Part shown: positions 7,801-15,046 of the stretch, one piece after another
Numbering within the stretch: position 1 is the first letter of the stretch
How the letters are laid out: each line of letters starts with the position of its first letter
Source: Natronohydrobacter thiooxidans
Lineage (GTDB): Bacteria; Pseudomonadota; Alphaproteobacteria; Rhodobacterales; Rhodobacteraceae
Direction: 5' to 3'
DNA: 43,715 bases
Assembly (NCBI RefSeq): GCF_001884735.1
Contig: NZ_MJAP01000038.1
Location: forward strand, 1 to 43,715
Notes under the pieces: generated by a model
Database searches by the model: none
The model's input: only the letters and a program-made list of their open reading frames with translations
What the model was told of the DNA's origin: nothing
Position numbers and translations under genes: made by a program

Positions 7801-9331
7801 GCGCAAGGGCGATGGTCCTGCCGCGCGCCTCGTCGTCGAAAGCCGTGCCGGGTCTGCCAATCTCGCGGAAACCGCCGCCTTCATGGATGATCAGAAGCGC
7901 ATCCTGATCTTTTCGGATGCGGGCGGCACGGGGCGCAGCTATCACGCTGATCTCGGCGCGAAGAACCAGCGCCTGCGGGTCCATTACCTCCTCGAGCCCG
8001 GCTGGAAGGCCGATGCCGCCATCCAGGGCCTCGGGCGGACCAACCGCACCAACCAGGCGCAACCTCCGCTGTTCCGTCCGGTGGCCACCGATGTGAAGGC
8101 AGAGAAGCGGTTCCTCTCGACCATCGCGCGCCGCCTCGACACTCTGGGTGCCATCACACGGGGCCAGCGCCAGACCGGAGGGCAGGGGCTGTTCCGGCCA
8201 GAGGACAACCTCGAGAGCCCCGATGCCCGCGATGCCCTGCGCCAACTCTACCGCCGCATCTATCGCGGCGATGTCGCGGGCTGTTCCCTCGGGGCGTTTG
8301 AGGATGCGACTGGCCTCAGCCTGACCGATGACAACGGTCTGAAAGACGATCTGCCGCCGATCACGACCTTCCTCAATCGCCTTCTCGCGCTGACGATTGA
8401 CATGCAAGCCGTGCTCTTCGCGGCTTTTGAAGAACTGCTCGACCAGCGGATCGAAGGCGCCATCGCCGCCGGCGTCTATGATCTCGGGCTCGAGACGCTG
8501 CGCGCCGAGAGCTTCCGGGTTTCGGACGCCCGGGTGATCTACACCCATCCCGGCTCCGGGGCCGAAACCCAGCTTCTGACCATCGCGCAAAAGCAGCGCA
8601 ACAGGCCGCTATCGCTGGCGGATGCGCTTGACTGGCTCGAAGACGCCAAAGCACGTCTGCTCGTCAACAGCCGCTCGGGCCGGGCCGCCGTGCAGGTGCC
8701 TGCCACCAGCCTGATGCTGGATGATGGCACCATCGAGCCCCGCCTGAGGCTGATCCGCCCGCTGGAGGCCAGCACGGTTCCGGCCAAAATCATGGAGGAC
8801 ACGCATTGGCTGGAAGCGGACCGCGCGGCCTTCACCGCCGCATGGAAATCCGAACTGGCTGAAGTGCCCGAGTTCTCGGAAACCACGCTGCATATCGTGG
8901 CGGGGCTCTTGCTGCCGATCTGGAAGCAGCTCCCACAGGACGAAACCCGGGTCTACCGCCTGCAGACCGATGACGGTCAGCGCATCATCGGCCGCCGTGT
9001 TTCGCCTGCCTGGGTCGCGACCACGCTGGCGGCCGATGCGCCTAAGCTTACGGCAGCGCAGGTCCACGCCCTCGTGCTGGAGGGCAAGACGGTCGTGCGG
9101 CTCGCCGAGGGGATGGAACTCCACCGTTCACGCGTCATGGGCGTGAACCGGATCGAGCTGTCGGGGTTTTCCGCGGCGGCCAAGGACCGGCTCAAGGCCG
9201 ATGGCTTCTTCTCGGAGATCATAAGCTGGAAGCTGCGTCTGTTCTGCCCGACGGATTCCTCCGGCATCGCCGTTCTAGACCGCCTGCTTGCGCGTGTGCC
9301 GGTCACTGGCCTACATGCACGCAATAGTTGA
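4859..9331 (+). CDS. Strawberry notch-like helicase with N-terminal methyltransferase-like domain
   Basis: A 1490-aa protein; ATG at 4859 follows CCGGAG. The N-terminal part looks like a class I methyltransferase: LVLEPSAGTG at about 152-161 (SAM-binding motif I) and LMNPPFS at about 214-220 (the N-P-P-F motif of N6-adenine methylases). The C-terminal half is a superfamily 2 helicase of the strawberry-notch (SNO) type: GDGTGAGKGR at about 516-525 (Walker A), ILFDESHAMANA at about 622 (DESH box), YVSATGA at about 665 and GLGRTNRTNQ at about 1056 (motif VI). The family is a regular plasmid/ICE backbone gene of alphaproteobacteria; its exact role is unproven but is probably DNA processing or protection. 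It is followed directly by the toprim gene, 14 bases after the stop, so the two are one operon. An in-frame palindromic insertion (6928-7014) adds about 29 unusual residues. Confidence 0.85.
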   Translation: MTHLAPFVQPRALAPVVPIPSPDTTAAVLSVAEALQPDLAQGFQIDALRLRVEMERAFGGSDADGAWDWKLAYEAGEVALVLFLRKFGRALLARAGSPGALLPILAKVAGLLPTHTRRSEEMERFQQFSTPLPMGLAALAAAQITARDLVLEPSAGTGLLAILAEIAGGSLALNELADTRADLLRRLFPGRPVTSFDAAQTDDHLDAGLRPSVILMNPPFSAMANVDGRSTDATARHLRSALARLAPGGRLVTITGAGFAPDAPAWAETFARLTASANLVFTGAVSGAAFAKHGTSFETRISVFDKCRDGEPGGITADPARPTSPDVASLLSLITTHVPPRLELAQVAPAGHGPTSPFPGNPTRAARAAISSSRTTPATPPTNTSAQIEATDLAYSLRDATEDDTSACLSDAIYETFRLQAIDIPGAAPHPTKLVQSAAMASVAPPKPSYRPKLPAAVLRDGLLSDAQLETVIYAGEAHGAYLAGSWTVDETGDMVSAAPDDAADAIRFRRGFFLGDGTGAGKGRQSAGIVLDNWAQGRRKALWISKSDKLLEDAQRDWSALGQERLLVTPLSRFAQGKDIPLTEGILFTTYATLRSEERGAKKSRVDQIVDWLGADFDGVILFDESHAMANAAGSKGERGDTEASQQGRAGLRLQHKLPNARVVYVSATGATSVHNLAYAQRLGLWGGGPSACAPGVQDWQSSTGASPAPLGHHPSLPFATRAEFVQAIEAGGVAAMEVLARDLRSLGLYTARSLSYDGVEYEMLEHALTAEQRGIYDAYAGAFAIIHNNLAAALEAANITGPASSTGSGGTLNRQAKSAARSAFESAKQRFFGHLLTSMKTPTLISSIETDLAAGHAAVIQIVSTGEALMERRLSDIPTEEWNDIRVDITPREYVLDYLAHSFPVQLFEPFTDSEGNLSSRPVTRDGQPVECREAVRRRDALIEHLASLPPVPGALDQIVQRFGTDLVAEVTGRSRRIVRKGDGPAARLVVESRAGSANLAETAAFMDDQKRILIFSDAGGTGRSYHADLGAKNQRLRVHYLLEPGWKADAAIQGLGRTNRTNQAQPPLFRPVATDVKAEKRFLSTIARRLDTLGAITRGQRQTGGQGLFRPEDNLESPDARDALRQLYRRIYRGDVAGCSLGAFEDATGLSLTDDNGLKDDLPPITTFLNRLLALTIDMQAVLFAAFEELLDQRIEGAIAAGVYDLGLETLRAESFRVSDARVIYTHPGSGAETQLLTIAQKQRNRPLSLADALDWLEDAKARLLVNSRSGRAAVQVPATSLMLDDGTIEPRLRLIRPLEASTVPAKIMEDTHWLEADRAAFTAAWKSELAEVPEFSETTLHIVAGLLLPIWKQLPQDETRVYRLQTDDGQRIIGRRVSPAWVATTLAADAPKLTAAQVHALVLEGKTVVRLAEGMELHRSRVMGVNRIELSGFSAAAKDRLKADGFFSEIISWKLRLFCPTDSSGIAVLDRLLARVPVTGLHARNS
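6928..7014 (+). repeat. In-frame palindromic insertion inside the helicase gene
   Basis: Between the codons for RLGLWGG and PFATRAEFVQ, which I expect to be nearly adjacent in relatives, lie about 87 bases encoding a Ser/Pro/Gly-rich stretch. They contain two tight hairpins: AAGCTCCA-C-TGGAGCTT (6964-6980) and TGCCCC-TTT-GGGGCA (6985-6999). This looks like a REP/RPE-type palindromic unit that has jumped in without breaking the frame. The exact borders are approximate. Confidence 0.5.
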
Positions 9332-9345
9332 AGAAGGCGCATCTC

Positions 9346-10377
9346 ATGTCCGTTGAAACAGAAGAGCTTCTGCGCGCGCTGGCGCAGGACGCTGAAGGCG
9401 TGTGTCGCCATTACCTTCCCGCCGGACGGCGGGAAGGGTCTTACTGGATGGTGGGCGATCTGCAGAACACTGCGGGCCGCTCGCTCTTTGTGCGCCTCAC
9501 CGGCCCCACCTCAGGGCCGGGCGCGCGCGGGAAATGGCAGGATTCAGCTACGTCAGAATATGGCGATCTGCTGGATATCATCCGTGCGCGCACGGGCATC
9601 ACGCGGTTTCCCGATCTTCTGGCCGAGGCCCGGGCGCATCTTGGCCGCCCAATGCCGGTGCTCCCGGATAGGCCAGTGCCGAAGAAGGCCAAGACCCCCG
9701 GTGGCACGCCAGCGGCGGCGGCGCGATTGTTCGCAGCCTCCATGCCAGTCGCAGGCACGCTTGCCGACACCTACCTCCGCTCCCGGGGCCTGACCCATGG
9801 CGGCACGATGAGCGCGCTGCGCTTCCACCCGAAGTGCTGGCATCGGGATGAGGGTGAAACCAAAAGCATCCCCAGACCGGCGCTGATCGCTGCGGTCACC
9901 GATGGGGCAGGGGGCTTGCAGGGGGTGCATCGTACCTGGTTGGCGCCAGACGGACAGGGAAAGGCGGCGCTCAAAGCGCAGCGGCGGGCCATGGGTCACC
10001 TACTGGGCAATGCCGTCAGGCTGACCCCGCATGAGGACATCCTCGTGGTAGGCGAAGGCATCGAGACCATGCTGTCGCTGGTCGAGGCAATCCCCGGCCT
10101 TCCCGTCTGGGCGGCGCTCTCATCGGGTCACCTCGGAGCGGTCCTGCTGCCGGAGGGGCTTCAGCGCATCTACATCGCCATCGACCGCGATCCCGCCGGC
10201 CAACGCGCGGCAGAGAGGTTGAGCGCCAGAGCCCTTGATGCCGGGGTTGCCGTGCGGGTTCTGGAACCTCGTCTCGGGGATTTCAACGATGATCTCCGGG
10301 CGTACGGCAAGGAAGCGCTGCGCGAGCATCTGGCAGGGCAGATCGGGTCTGAGGATCGGCAGCGCCTGTTGGCGTGA
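9346..10377 (+). CDS. Toprim-domain (DUF7146-type) primase-like protein
   Basis: A 343-aa protein. ATG at 9346 is preceded by AAGG and is preferred over a TTG at 9328 that overlaps the helicase stop. The N-terminal part (about 1-110) has a zinc-binding-like primase fold region with GKWQDSATSEYGDLLDII, seen in plasmid primase relatives. A toprim domain follows: ILVVGEGIETMLSL (catalytic Glu) at about 227-240 and IYIAIDRDPAGQRAAERL (D-x-D metal site) at about 275-292. It lies directly behind the helicase, so the pair may prime and unwind plasmid DNA. No helicase motif is within this protein itself, unlike full-length P4-type primases. Confidence 0.75.
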   Translation: MSVETEELLRALAQDAEGVCRHYLPAGRREGSYWMVGDLQNTAGRSLFVRLTGPTSGPGARGKWQDSATSEYGDLLDIIRARTGITRFPDLLAEARAHLGRPMPVLPDRPVPKKAKTPGGTPAAAARLFAASMPVAGTLADTYLRSRGLTHGGTMSALRFHPKCWHRDEGETKSIPRPALIAAVTDGAGGLQGVHRTWLAPDGQGKAALKAQRRAMGHLLGNAVRLTPHEDILVVGEGIETMLSLVEAIPGLPVWAALSSGHLGAVLLPEGLQRIYIAIDRDPAGQRAAERLSARALDAGVAVRVLEPRLGDFNDDLRAYGKEALREHLAGQIGSEDRQRLLA

Positions 10378-10749
10378 GCTGCATCGCGCAGGGACGGTCC
10401 AAGGCTGAGGAGGGCAGGGGTTCTACAGTCCTGTCATGGGTGCTGATCATCCCCTTTTCCTCTTCCCGGGTAAATCTCATCCACCCGTCACCCGTGCGGC
10501 CTTCTCAGAGATGGGCGTGCTGCCGTCAAAGGGTCCGCCCCCTCAAGGGCGGCAGGCAAGCTATTTCCGCCGCGGGGGACGAGCCCCCGCTTTGCATCGC
10601 GAAACAAATAGCCTGCCTGCCGCCCTCCTCCACTGCGTTTCGGCCCCGAAGAGGGGGTGAAGGGGCGTCCGCCATGACGGCTCAGAGCTGCCCATGAAGG
10701 CCGCGCGGGATGTCGCGCGGACGAGTTGAGGCCCGGAGGCAAGACCAGA
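10378..10749. other. Non-coding gap dominated by a large cruciform
   Basis: 372 bases with no credible gene. The first 110 bases show nothing recognizable. The 10546-10626 inverted repeat described separately fills the middle. After it come GCCATGACGG-type filler and the ribosome site of the 10750 gene (GGAGG at 10735-10739). Confidence 0.5.
10546..10626. repeat. Nested cruciform: 21-bp inverted repeat with inner hairpin
   Basis: The left arm (10546-10566) and right arm (10606-10626) are complementary over 21 bp with a single A-C mismatch. The 39-base loop carries a second perfect hairpin, GCGGGGG-ACGAG-CCCCCGC (10572-10590). No T-run follows, so it is not a classic terminator. It could be a single-strand origin, a recombination site or a mobile palindromic unit. 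The 11-mer GCAGGCTATTT from the right arm (minus strand) also occurs at 29991-30001 beside the probable oriT. Confidence 0.65.
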
Positions 10750-11682
10750 ATGACGATCCACACCCAAGACGACGCGTATGAACCCGCCCACACCGCATCC
10801 CAGACCGCCCATGCGCTCGATGAGCTGCAGCTCTATGGCTATCGCCCCTTTGACGAGCCCGATCCGCGCCCGATGCCCGATGGGCAGCGCCTCGCGGTCG
10901 CCGTCGCCGATATCTTCGATGCAATCGTCGCGACCCTGGAAGACACCCGCATGGAACCCGACCTCGAGGAAGTGCTCTGGGGCCAGGTCAACCTCTTCCA
11001 CCGCGCGACGGCCCGGATCGAACGGTCGCTCGATGAAAACGAACAGGCGCAGCGCCGCCTCCAGCGCGAGCAGGATGGCTCCGAGGTGAAATCCACCGAG
11101 CTCGAGCGACTGACGGCCGAAGGTGTGAGCCTGGTTGAGCGTCGCAACTGCATGGACATGATGCGCGATCACGCCGCCACCGAGTTCGGCCATCACACGG
11201 GCTCAGCCTGGCGGCCCCGCACCGGATCGATGGTGAACCGCCAGCACATGACCGCAGCGCTGATCGACAGCCGCGACTTCCTGGCCGCCAAGCGCCGGGC
11301 CGAGACCGAGGTGATGCTGCCCGCAGGGCCCAAAGTTGCCCTCACCGGCGGGACCGACTTCAACGATCACCGTCTGATCTGGGGCAAGCTCGACCAGGTC
11401 CGCACCAAGCATCCCGATATGGTGCTCTTGCATGGTGGCAGCCCCAAGGGCGCAGAACTCATCGCCGCCAAATGGGCCGAGGCCCGCGGCGTGACGCAAG
11501 TGGCCTTCAAGCCCGACTGGTCCAAGCATGCCAAGGCTGCCCCCTTCAAGCGCAACGACGCCATGCTCGATGTGCTGCCCGTGGGTGTGTTGGTCTTCCC
11601 GGGCAATGGCATCCAGGAAAACCTCGCCGACAAGGCCAAAAAGCTGGGCATCCCGGTCATGAAGTTTGAGAAGGGGGCGTAA
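10750..11682 (+). CDS. DUF2493 (SLOG/YspA-like) nucleotide-binding protein
   Basis: A 310-aa protein; ATG at 10750 is chosen for GGAGG 10 bases upstream. The N-terminal 190 residues are acidic and helical, with coiled-coil-like Glu/Gln/Arg stretches (RRLQREQDGSEVKSTELERL). The C-terminal part from about 195 is the DUF2493 SLOG domain: KVALTGGTDFNDHRLIW, MVLLHGGSPKGAELIAAKWA and VLVFPGNGIQENLADKAKK. This is the pattern of Rossmann-like SLOG proteins that bind nucleotide-derived ligands, such as ADP-ribose. It is a standard plasmid gene in Rhodobacterales, often downstream of helicase/toprim genes. Cellular function is unknown. A hairpin spans its stop codon. Confidence 0.8.
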   Translation: MTIHTQDDAYEPAHTASQTAHALDELQLYGYRPFDEPDPRPMPDGQRLAVAVADIFDAIVATLEDTRMEPDLEEVLWGQVNLFHRATARIERSLDENEQAQRRLQREQDGSEVKSTELERLTAEGVSLVERRNCMDMMRDHAATEFGHHTGSAWRPRTGSMVNRQHMTAALIDSRDFLAAKRRAETEVMLPAGPKVALTGGTDFNDHRLIWGKLDQVRTKHPDMVLLHGGSPKGAELIAAKWAEARGVTQVAFKPDWSKHAKAAPFKRNDAMLDVLPVGVLVFPGNGIQENLADKAKKLGIPVMKFEKGA

Positions 11683-11733
11683 GCCCCCTGTTCCCCTTGC
11701 GGGGGACATCACGGTGGAAGCACACGCTTCCAC
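11672..11733 (+). terminator. Two tandem hairpins at the end of the DUF2493 gene
   Basis: AGGGGGC-GTAA-GCCCCCT (11672-11689) is a perfect 7-bp stem whose loop holds the stop codon. It is followed by GTGGAAGC-ACAC-GCTTCCAC (11714-11733), a perfect 8-bp stem. Neither has a strong T-run. They probably mark a transcript end or an RNA-stability boundary before the WGR gene. Confidence 0.5.
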
Positions 11734-11741
11734 CTGATATC

Positions 11742-12029
11742 ATGGCACAAACCCCGCGCCCGGATTGCGACATGTTTGATAGCGTCAGCCAACTGGAGAT
11801 CTTCCCGACCGAGCTGCAGATGCGGCGGATCGATCCTGCGCGCAACATGCGCCGCTTTTACCGCATGAGCGTTCAGCCTGATCTGTTCGGCGGGGCAAGC
11901 CTTGTGCGCGAATGGGGGCGGATTGGCGCGCGCGGGCAGATGATGCGCGAACAGCATCCTGATGAAGGCCAAGCGATCACCGCGCTGATGAAACTCGCGC
12001 GCGTGAAGCAGCGGCGGGGATATGCGTGA
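11742..12029 (+). CDS. WGR-domain protein
   Basis: A 95-aa protein from ATG at 11742, with an alternative ATG at 11772. The core NMRRFYRMSVQPDLFGGASLVREWGRIGARGQ is a WGR domain; the signature W-G-R is in REWGRIG. WGR domains bind nucleic acid and are best known from PARP-type enzymes, but small stand-alone WGR proteins are frequent on alphaproteobacterial plasmids. Aromatic and basic residues typical of the fold are present. A second WGR-like gene lies at 14451-14711 on the other strand. Likely a DNA-binding accessory protein. Confidence 0.8.
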   Translation: MAQTPRPDCDMFDSVSQLEIFPTELQMRRIDPARNMRRFYRMSVQPDLFGGASLVREWGRIGARGQMMREQHPDEGQAITALMKLARVKQRRGYA

Positions 12030-12074
12030 GGTACCAGCCTGTACGGCGCGAAACCAGCGTGAAAGGGATGGCGG

Positions 12075-12305
12075 ATGACACTCGACACCGACAAGATCGA
12101 CGACGCAGCCCTCGCGATCCTCAGCCTCACGCTGCATGATGGTGATCGGGTCTGGAAGGGGATCGATTGGCACATCACCAACCGGCTTTTCGAGAAAGGC
12201 CTTATCCATGATCCGAAAAACAAGGCGAAATCGCTGAGCCTGACCCCAGAGGGGGTCGCGCATGCGCGGGAAATTCTCGCGCGGGAGTTCAGCAAGGCCG
12301 AGTGA
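12075..12305 (+). CDS. DUF6429-family small protein
   Basis: A 76-aa protein starting MTLDTDKIDDAALAILSLTLH. The order D-D-A-x-L-A-x-L-x-L-T-L-H, then RVWKGIDWHITNRLFEKGLI, then KSLSLTPEGVAHAREI, matches DUF6429 as I recall it. It looks like a winged-helix-type fold, with a K-G-L-I turn followed by an S-L-T-x-E-G wing. Function is unknown. It sits 45 bases after the WGR gene on the same strand and is likely in the same operon. Confidence 0.75.
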   Translation: MTLDTDKIDDAALAILSLTLHDGDRVWKGIDWHITNRLFEKGLIHDPKNKAKSLSLTPEGVAHAREILAREFSKAE

Positions 12306-12382
12306 CGGGCGGCTTTGCGGGACGGAGCTGCCTATGGGTGGTAATGCCTTGAGGTACCCTTACAGCCCGAGTGAGACAAGAG

Positions 12383-13135
12383 ATGACGATCACACACCAA
12401 GATGAACTGGACGGACTGAAAAAGATCGGCCGGATCGTCGCGAATACCATGCAGTCGATGGCTGCGGCCATGGAGCCCGGCATGACGACGCGCGAGCTTG
12501 ATCACATGGGCCGGGAACTGCTGGAGCAGGAGGGCGCCGTGTCGGCACCTCAGGTGACCTATGATTTCCCAGGCACGACCTGCATCAGCGTCAACGAAGA
12601 AATTGCCCACGGCATCCCCGGTGAGCGCAGGCTTTGCACAGGTGATCTGGTCAATATTGATGTCTCCGCATCTCTGAACGGCTATTTTGCCGATACCGGG
12701 GCAAGCTTCTGCCTCGGGTCGATTCAACCATCACTGGACCAGCTCTGCCGCGACGGGAAGCGCGCGATGCAGATTGGCATCGCGCAGGTAGGGCATAACA
12801 AACCGCTGGCAGGGATCGGACGCGCGATCGGTGCCTTCGCTTCGAAGCGCGGCTATACGCTGATCCGGAACCTCGCCAGCCATGGGGTGGGCCGGGCTTT
12901 ACATGAGCCCCCTGAAGAAGTGCCGACCTGGCCCACCAAGGGAGACAAGCGACGGATCCATAACGGCCTCGTGCTGACGGTCGAGCCGTTCCTGTCGCGT
13001 GGCGGAAGACGGGCCATCTCAGGCACCAGGGACGATTGGACCCTCTACAGCGAGCCCGCCGCGCCGGTTGTGCAATACGAGCATACCGTTATAGCGACTC
13101 GCGGCGGCCCCATCATCGTCACAGTGCCGGGATGA
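12383..13135 (+). CDS. map: Methionine aminopeptidase, type I
   Basis: A 250-aa protein; removes the N-terminal Met from nascent proteins. All metal and catalytic residues of the family are in place: H76 in NEEIAHGIP, D93 in NIDVSAS, D104 in FADTG, H167 in ASHGVG, E201 in TVEPF and E233 in QYEHT. Spacing is nearly that of E. coli MetAP (97/108/171/204/235). Length is normal for type I without the zinc-finger extension. ATG 12383 is preferred to a GTG at 12371; the ribosome site is weak. A plasmid-borne second map gene is unusual, since the chromosome carries an essential copy. It could confer resistance to a MetAP inhibitor or act on plasmid proteins. Confidence 0.9.
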   Translation: MTITHQDELDGLKKIGRIVANTMQSMAAAMEPGMTTRELDHMGRELLEQEGAVSAPQVTYDFPGTTCISVNEEIAHGIPGERRLCTGDLVNIDVSASLNGYFADTGASFCLGSIQPSLDQLCRDGKRAMQIGIAQVGHNKPLAGIGRAIGAFASKRGYTLIRNLASHGVGRALHEPPEEVPTWPTKGDKRRIHNGLVLTVEPFLSRGGRRAISGTRDDWTLYSEPAAPVVQYEHTVIATRGGPIIVTVPG

Positions 13136-13371
13136 CACGCGAACGGCAGCTCCGGGCTCCCTCGCGCCTGTTTCCAGCGTTTAAGCCCCCACCGACACAG
13201 GCACTTGCGCACCTCTTTCCGGTTAATTTGTGTCATGCATGCTAGATTCACCGCCCTTCGGCGAATGGCAAAGGCGCGAAAATGGGGTCGATAGGCGGAA
13301 CGAAATACGAAGAAAACAAGTCCAAGTTGATTCCGCGCTCGTCCGAACACCCAGCCTTCTTGCAGAACGAC

Positions 13372-13698
13372 CTACCGATCTCCCAGCTGGCCATACCCCC
13401 ACTTCCACGTTTGCCTGAGGGGACGCCTGATGGTCAGATGGCCGTATTCCTCACGCTTTGGGACACGACAGCGGATGTTCATGTACTCAGCAGTTCCGCA
13501 TCGACCGCACGGAAACAGGGGCTCATTCATGGGATGATCCGGTGAACAGACGCGCAGGAGGTCACTGGCGAGAAAGGTCACGCGTCGTCGGCACAGGTTG
13601 CACCAGTGCTCGAGAACCATTCCGTCATCGGCGGCGTTCCGGAGCGTGCGCCCTCGAGCGAAGGGATGGGGTCTGATGGGCGGAATCTGCTCTGGCAT
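13372..13698 (-). CDS. Small zinc-ribbon-like hypothetical protein
   Basis: A 108-aa protein on the minus strand from ATG at 13698 (MPEQIPPIRPHPFARGRTL). It contains two Cys pairs: HWCNLCRRRVTFLASDLL at about 38 and FPCGRCGTAEYMNIRC at about 64, so C-x2-C and C-x2-C, a likely zinc ribbon. The end KREEYGHLTIRRPLRQTWKW resembles small conserved Rhodobacterales proteins I recall next to SRAP and plasmid genes. No function is known. It is divergent from the SRAP gene and the two starts are 84 bases apart. Zinc-ribbon and context suggest nucleic-acid binding, as inference. Confidence 0.6.
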   Translation of the reverse strand: MPEQIPPIRPHPFARGRTLRNAADDGMVLEHWCNLCRRRVTFLASDLLRVCSPDHPMNEPLFPCGRCGTAEYMNIRCRVPKREEYGHLTIRRPLRQTWKWGYGQLGDR

Positions 13699-13782
13699 GA
13701 TAAGAACATTGCGCGAACGCAACGAGTCGGCAAGACCTGGTGCGCATGATATGCTGCTTCGGTGAATCAGAGGGTGTCGACC

Positions 13783-14409
13783 ATGTGCAATCTCTACAAT
13801 CAGACAACCGCAGTGGAGGCGATGCGCAGGCTTTTCGGTCAACTCGAGAACCGCGCCGGGAATATCGAAGCTGGTGATGTCTATCCAGATCGCATGGCGC
13901 CTGTCGTCACGCGATCTGAAGAGGGTCACGTCTTGCGCATTGCGCGCTGGGGTCTGCCATCACCACCCCAGTATCACAGCAAGAGCGGGATAGATCGCGG
14001 CGTCACCAATGTGCGCAACACCACCTCCCCCCATTGGCGGCGCTGGCTGGGTCCGGACAATCGTTGTCTTGTCCCCCTGACCCGTTTCGCAGAACCACGT
14101 CCTGGAAAGGGGTCCGGAAATGCCTGGTTCGAGTTAATGGATGACCGACCCGCTTTTTTCGCCGGTCTCTGGGTGCCGGACTGGAGCAGCATCCGCAAGC
14201 TGAAGGATGGCGAGACCACGGATGATCTGTTCGCGTTCCTGACCTGCGATCCGAACGCGGTCGTGAAGCCGGTCCATCCGAAGGCGATGCCAGTGATCCT
14301 GACCGAGACTGGCGAGTTGGATATCTGGCTCAATGCGCCGTGGTCAGAGGCCAAGGAAATGCAGCGACCGTTGCGCGAAGAGCTGCTGAAAATGACGCTA
14401 CCCGATTAA
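13783..14409 (+). CDS. SRAP (YedK/HMCES-like) DNA-protein crosslinking protein
   Basis: A 208-aa protein. ATG at 13783 is required so that the catalytic Cys follows Met directly (MCNLYNQTT); an upstream GTG would bury it. The SRAP family crosslinks through Cys2 to abasic sites in single-stranded DNA, shielding them. Other conserved parts are visible: ARWGLPSPP, the TNVRNTTSP segment (active-site Asn/Arg region), CLVPLTRFAEP (usually CLIPADGFYEW; here the Glu is kept) and PVHPKAMPVIL with the active-site His. It fits the plasmid's single-strand DNA and SOS theme. No LexA box was found upstream. Confidence 0.85.
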   Translation: MCNLYNQTTAVEAMRRLFGQLENRAGNIEAGDVYPDRMAPVVTRSEEGHVLRIARWGLPSPPQYHSKSGIDRGVTNVRNTTSPHWRRWLGPDNRCLVPLTRFAEPRPGKGSGNAWFELMDDRPAFFAGLWVPDWSSIRKLKDGETTDDLFAFLTCDPNAVVKPVHPKAMPVILTETGELDIWLNAPWSEAKEMQRPLREELLKMTLPD

Positions 14410-14450
14410 CAGCACCACCTGTCGCAGTGCGACAGCATCGCATTTGCACA

Positions 14451-14711
14451 TCACGCAGCTGACGCGAAGACCTTTTCGGACAAACGATATCCCCGGCCTG
14501 TCGCTCGGCGATACGACTGGTCGACAACAATGATCGCGTCGCGCAAGTTCCCGAACCAGCTGTTCACATTGCGGCCCCGCGATCCGACCGGACCCCATGC
14601 TCGCTCCACGGTATACTCACCGAAAAGATTGTATGTGACGTCCACCCGATAGAAATGCGTTGGTGCTGCGGCCGCATCATCTGTCACGCGATGACAGAGC
14701 AGTGTCAGCAT
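14451..14711 (-). CDS. WGR-like domain protein
   Basis: An 86-aa protein starting MLTLLCHRVTDDAAAAPTHF. The segment FYRVDVTYNLFGEYTVERAWGPVGSRGR is a WGR-type fold, with WGPVG in place of WGRIG, followed by a helix and RRATGRGY. It is convergent with the SRAP gene and unlinked in strand to the first WGR gene. It probably binds nucleic acid; its precise role is unknown. Confidence 0.7.
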   Translation of the reverse strand: MLTLLCHRVTDDAAAAPTHFYRVDVTYNLFGEYTVERAWGPVGSRGRNVNSWFGNLRDAIIVVDQSYRRATGRGYRLSEKVFASAA

Positions 14712-15046
14712 GAACGCTCTCCTTGGGGTCTGTGTCTATCTACGGACATTATCCCAGCCCGGCGCTTTGACCAATGACAAATGTCGCTTTGGCGCGAGTG
14801 ACCCAGCTGTGCCAGTATTTCAAACCCATCCGGCATGATCGCTTGCGTCGTTCTTTCGAACAAGCTTCACTAAGCTCTATGGTGAGATGCTCGCTATCGC
14901 GCTCAGGGCCCGCCCGCACACCAGGGCGGTCGATCGGCTTTCTGCGGTCAGACATTCCTGACGTGCCATGCGTCATGTCTCGCGACAATCTGGTGGGGAC
15001 GCTATGCGGACAGAGCGAGCTTTCGCTAGGGCTTCATGAACGTCAG
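14712..15046. other. Gap without recognizable gene
   Basis: 335 bases between the WGR gene and the mocR stop. Open frames are short and unconvincing on both strands. The sequence has no strong hairpin or repeat I could tie to a function. It may mark the left edge of the MocR/Ddl cargo block. Confidence 0.4.

Noticed and set aside
7286..8590. 434-aa minus-strand frame inside the helicase gene
   Set aside because: Antisense shadow of a clearly conserved helicase; no start signals or motifs.
13282..13545. Plus-strand open frame of 87 aa
   Set aside because: It overlaps the better-supported minus-strand Cys-pair protein and shows no family features.
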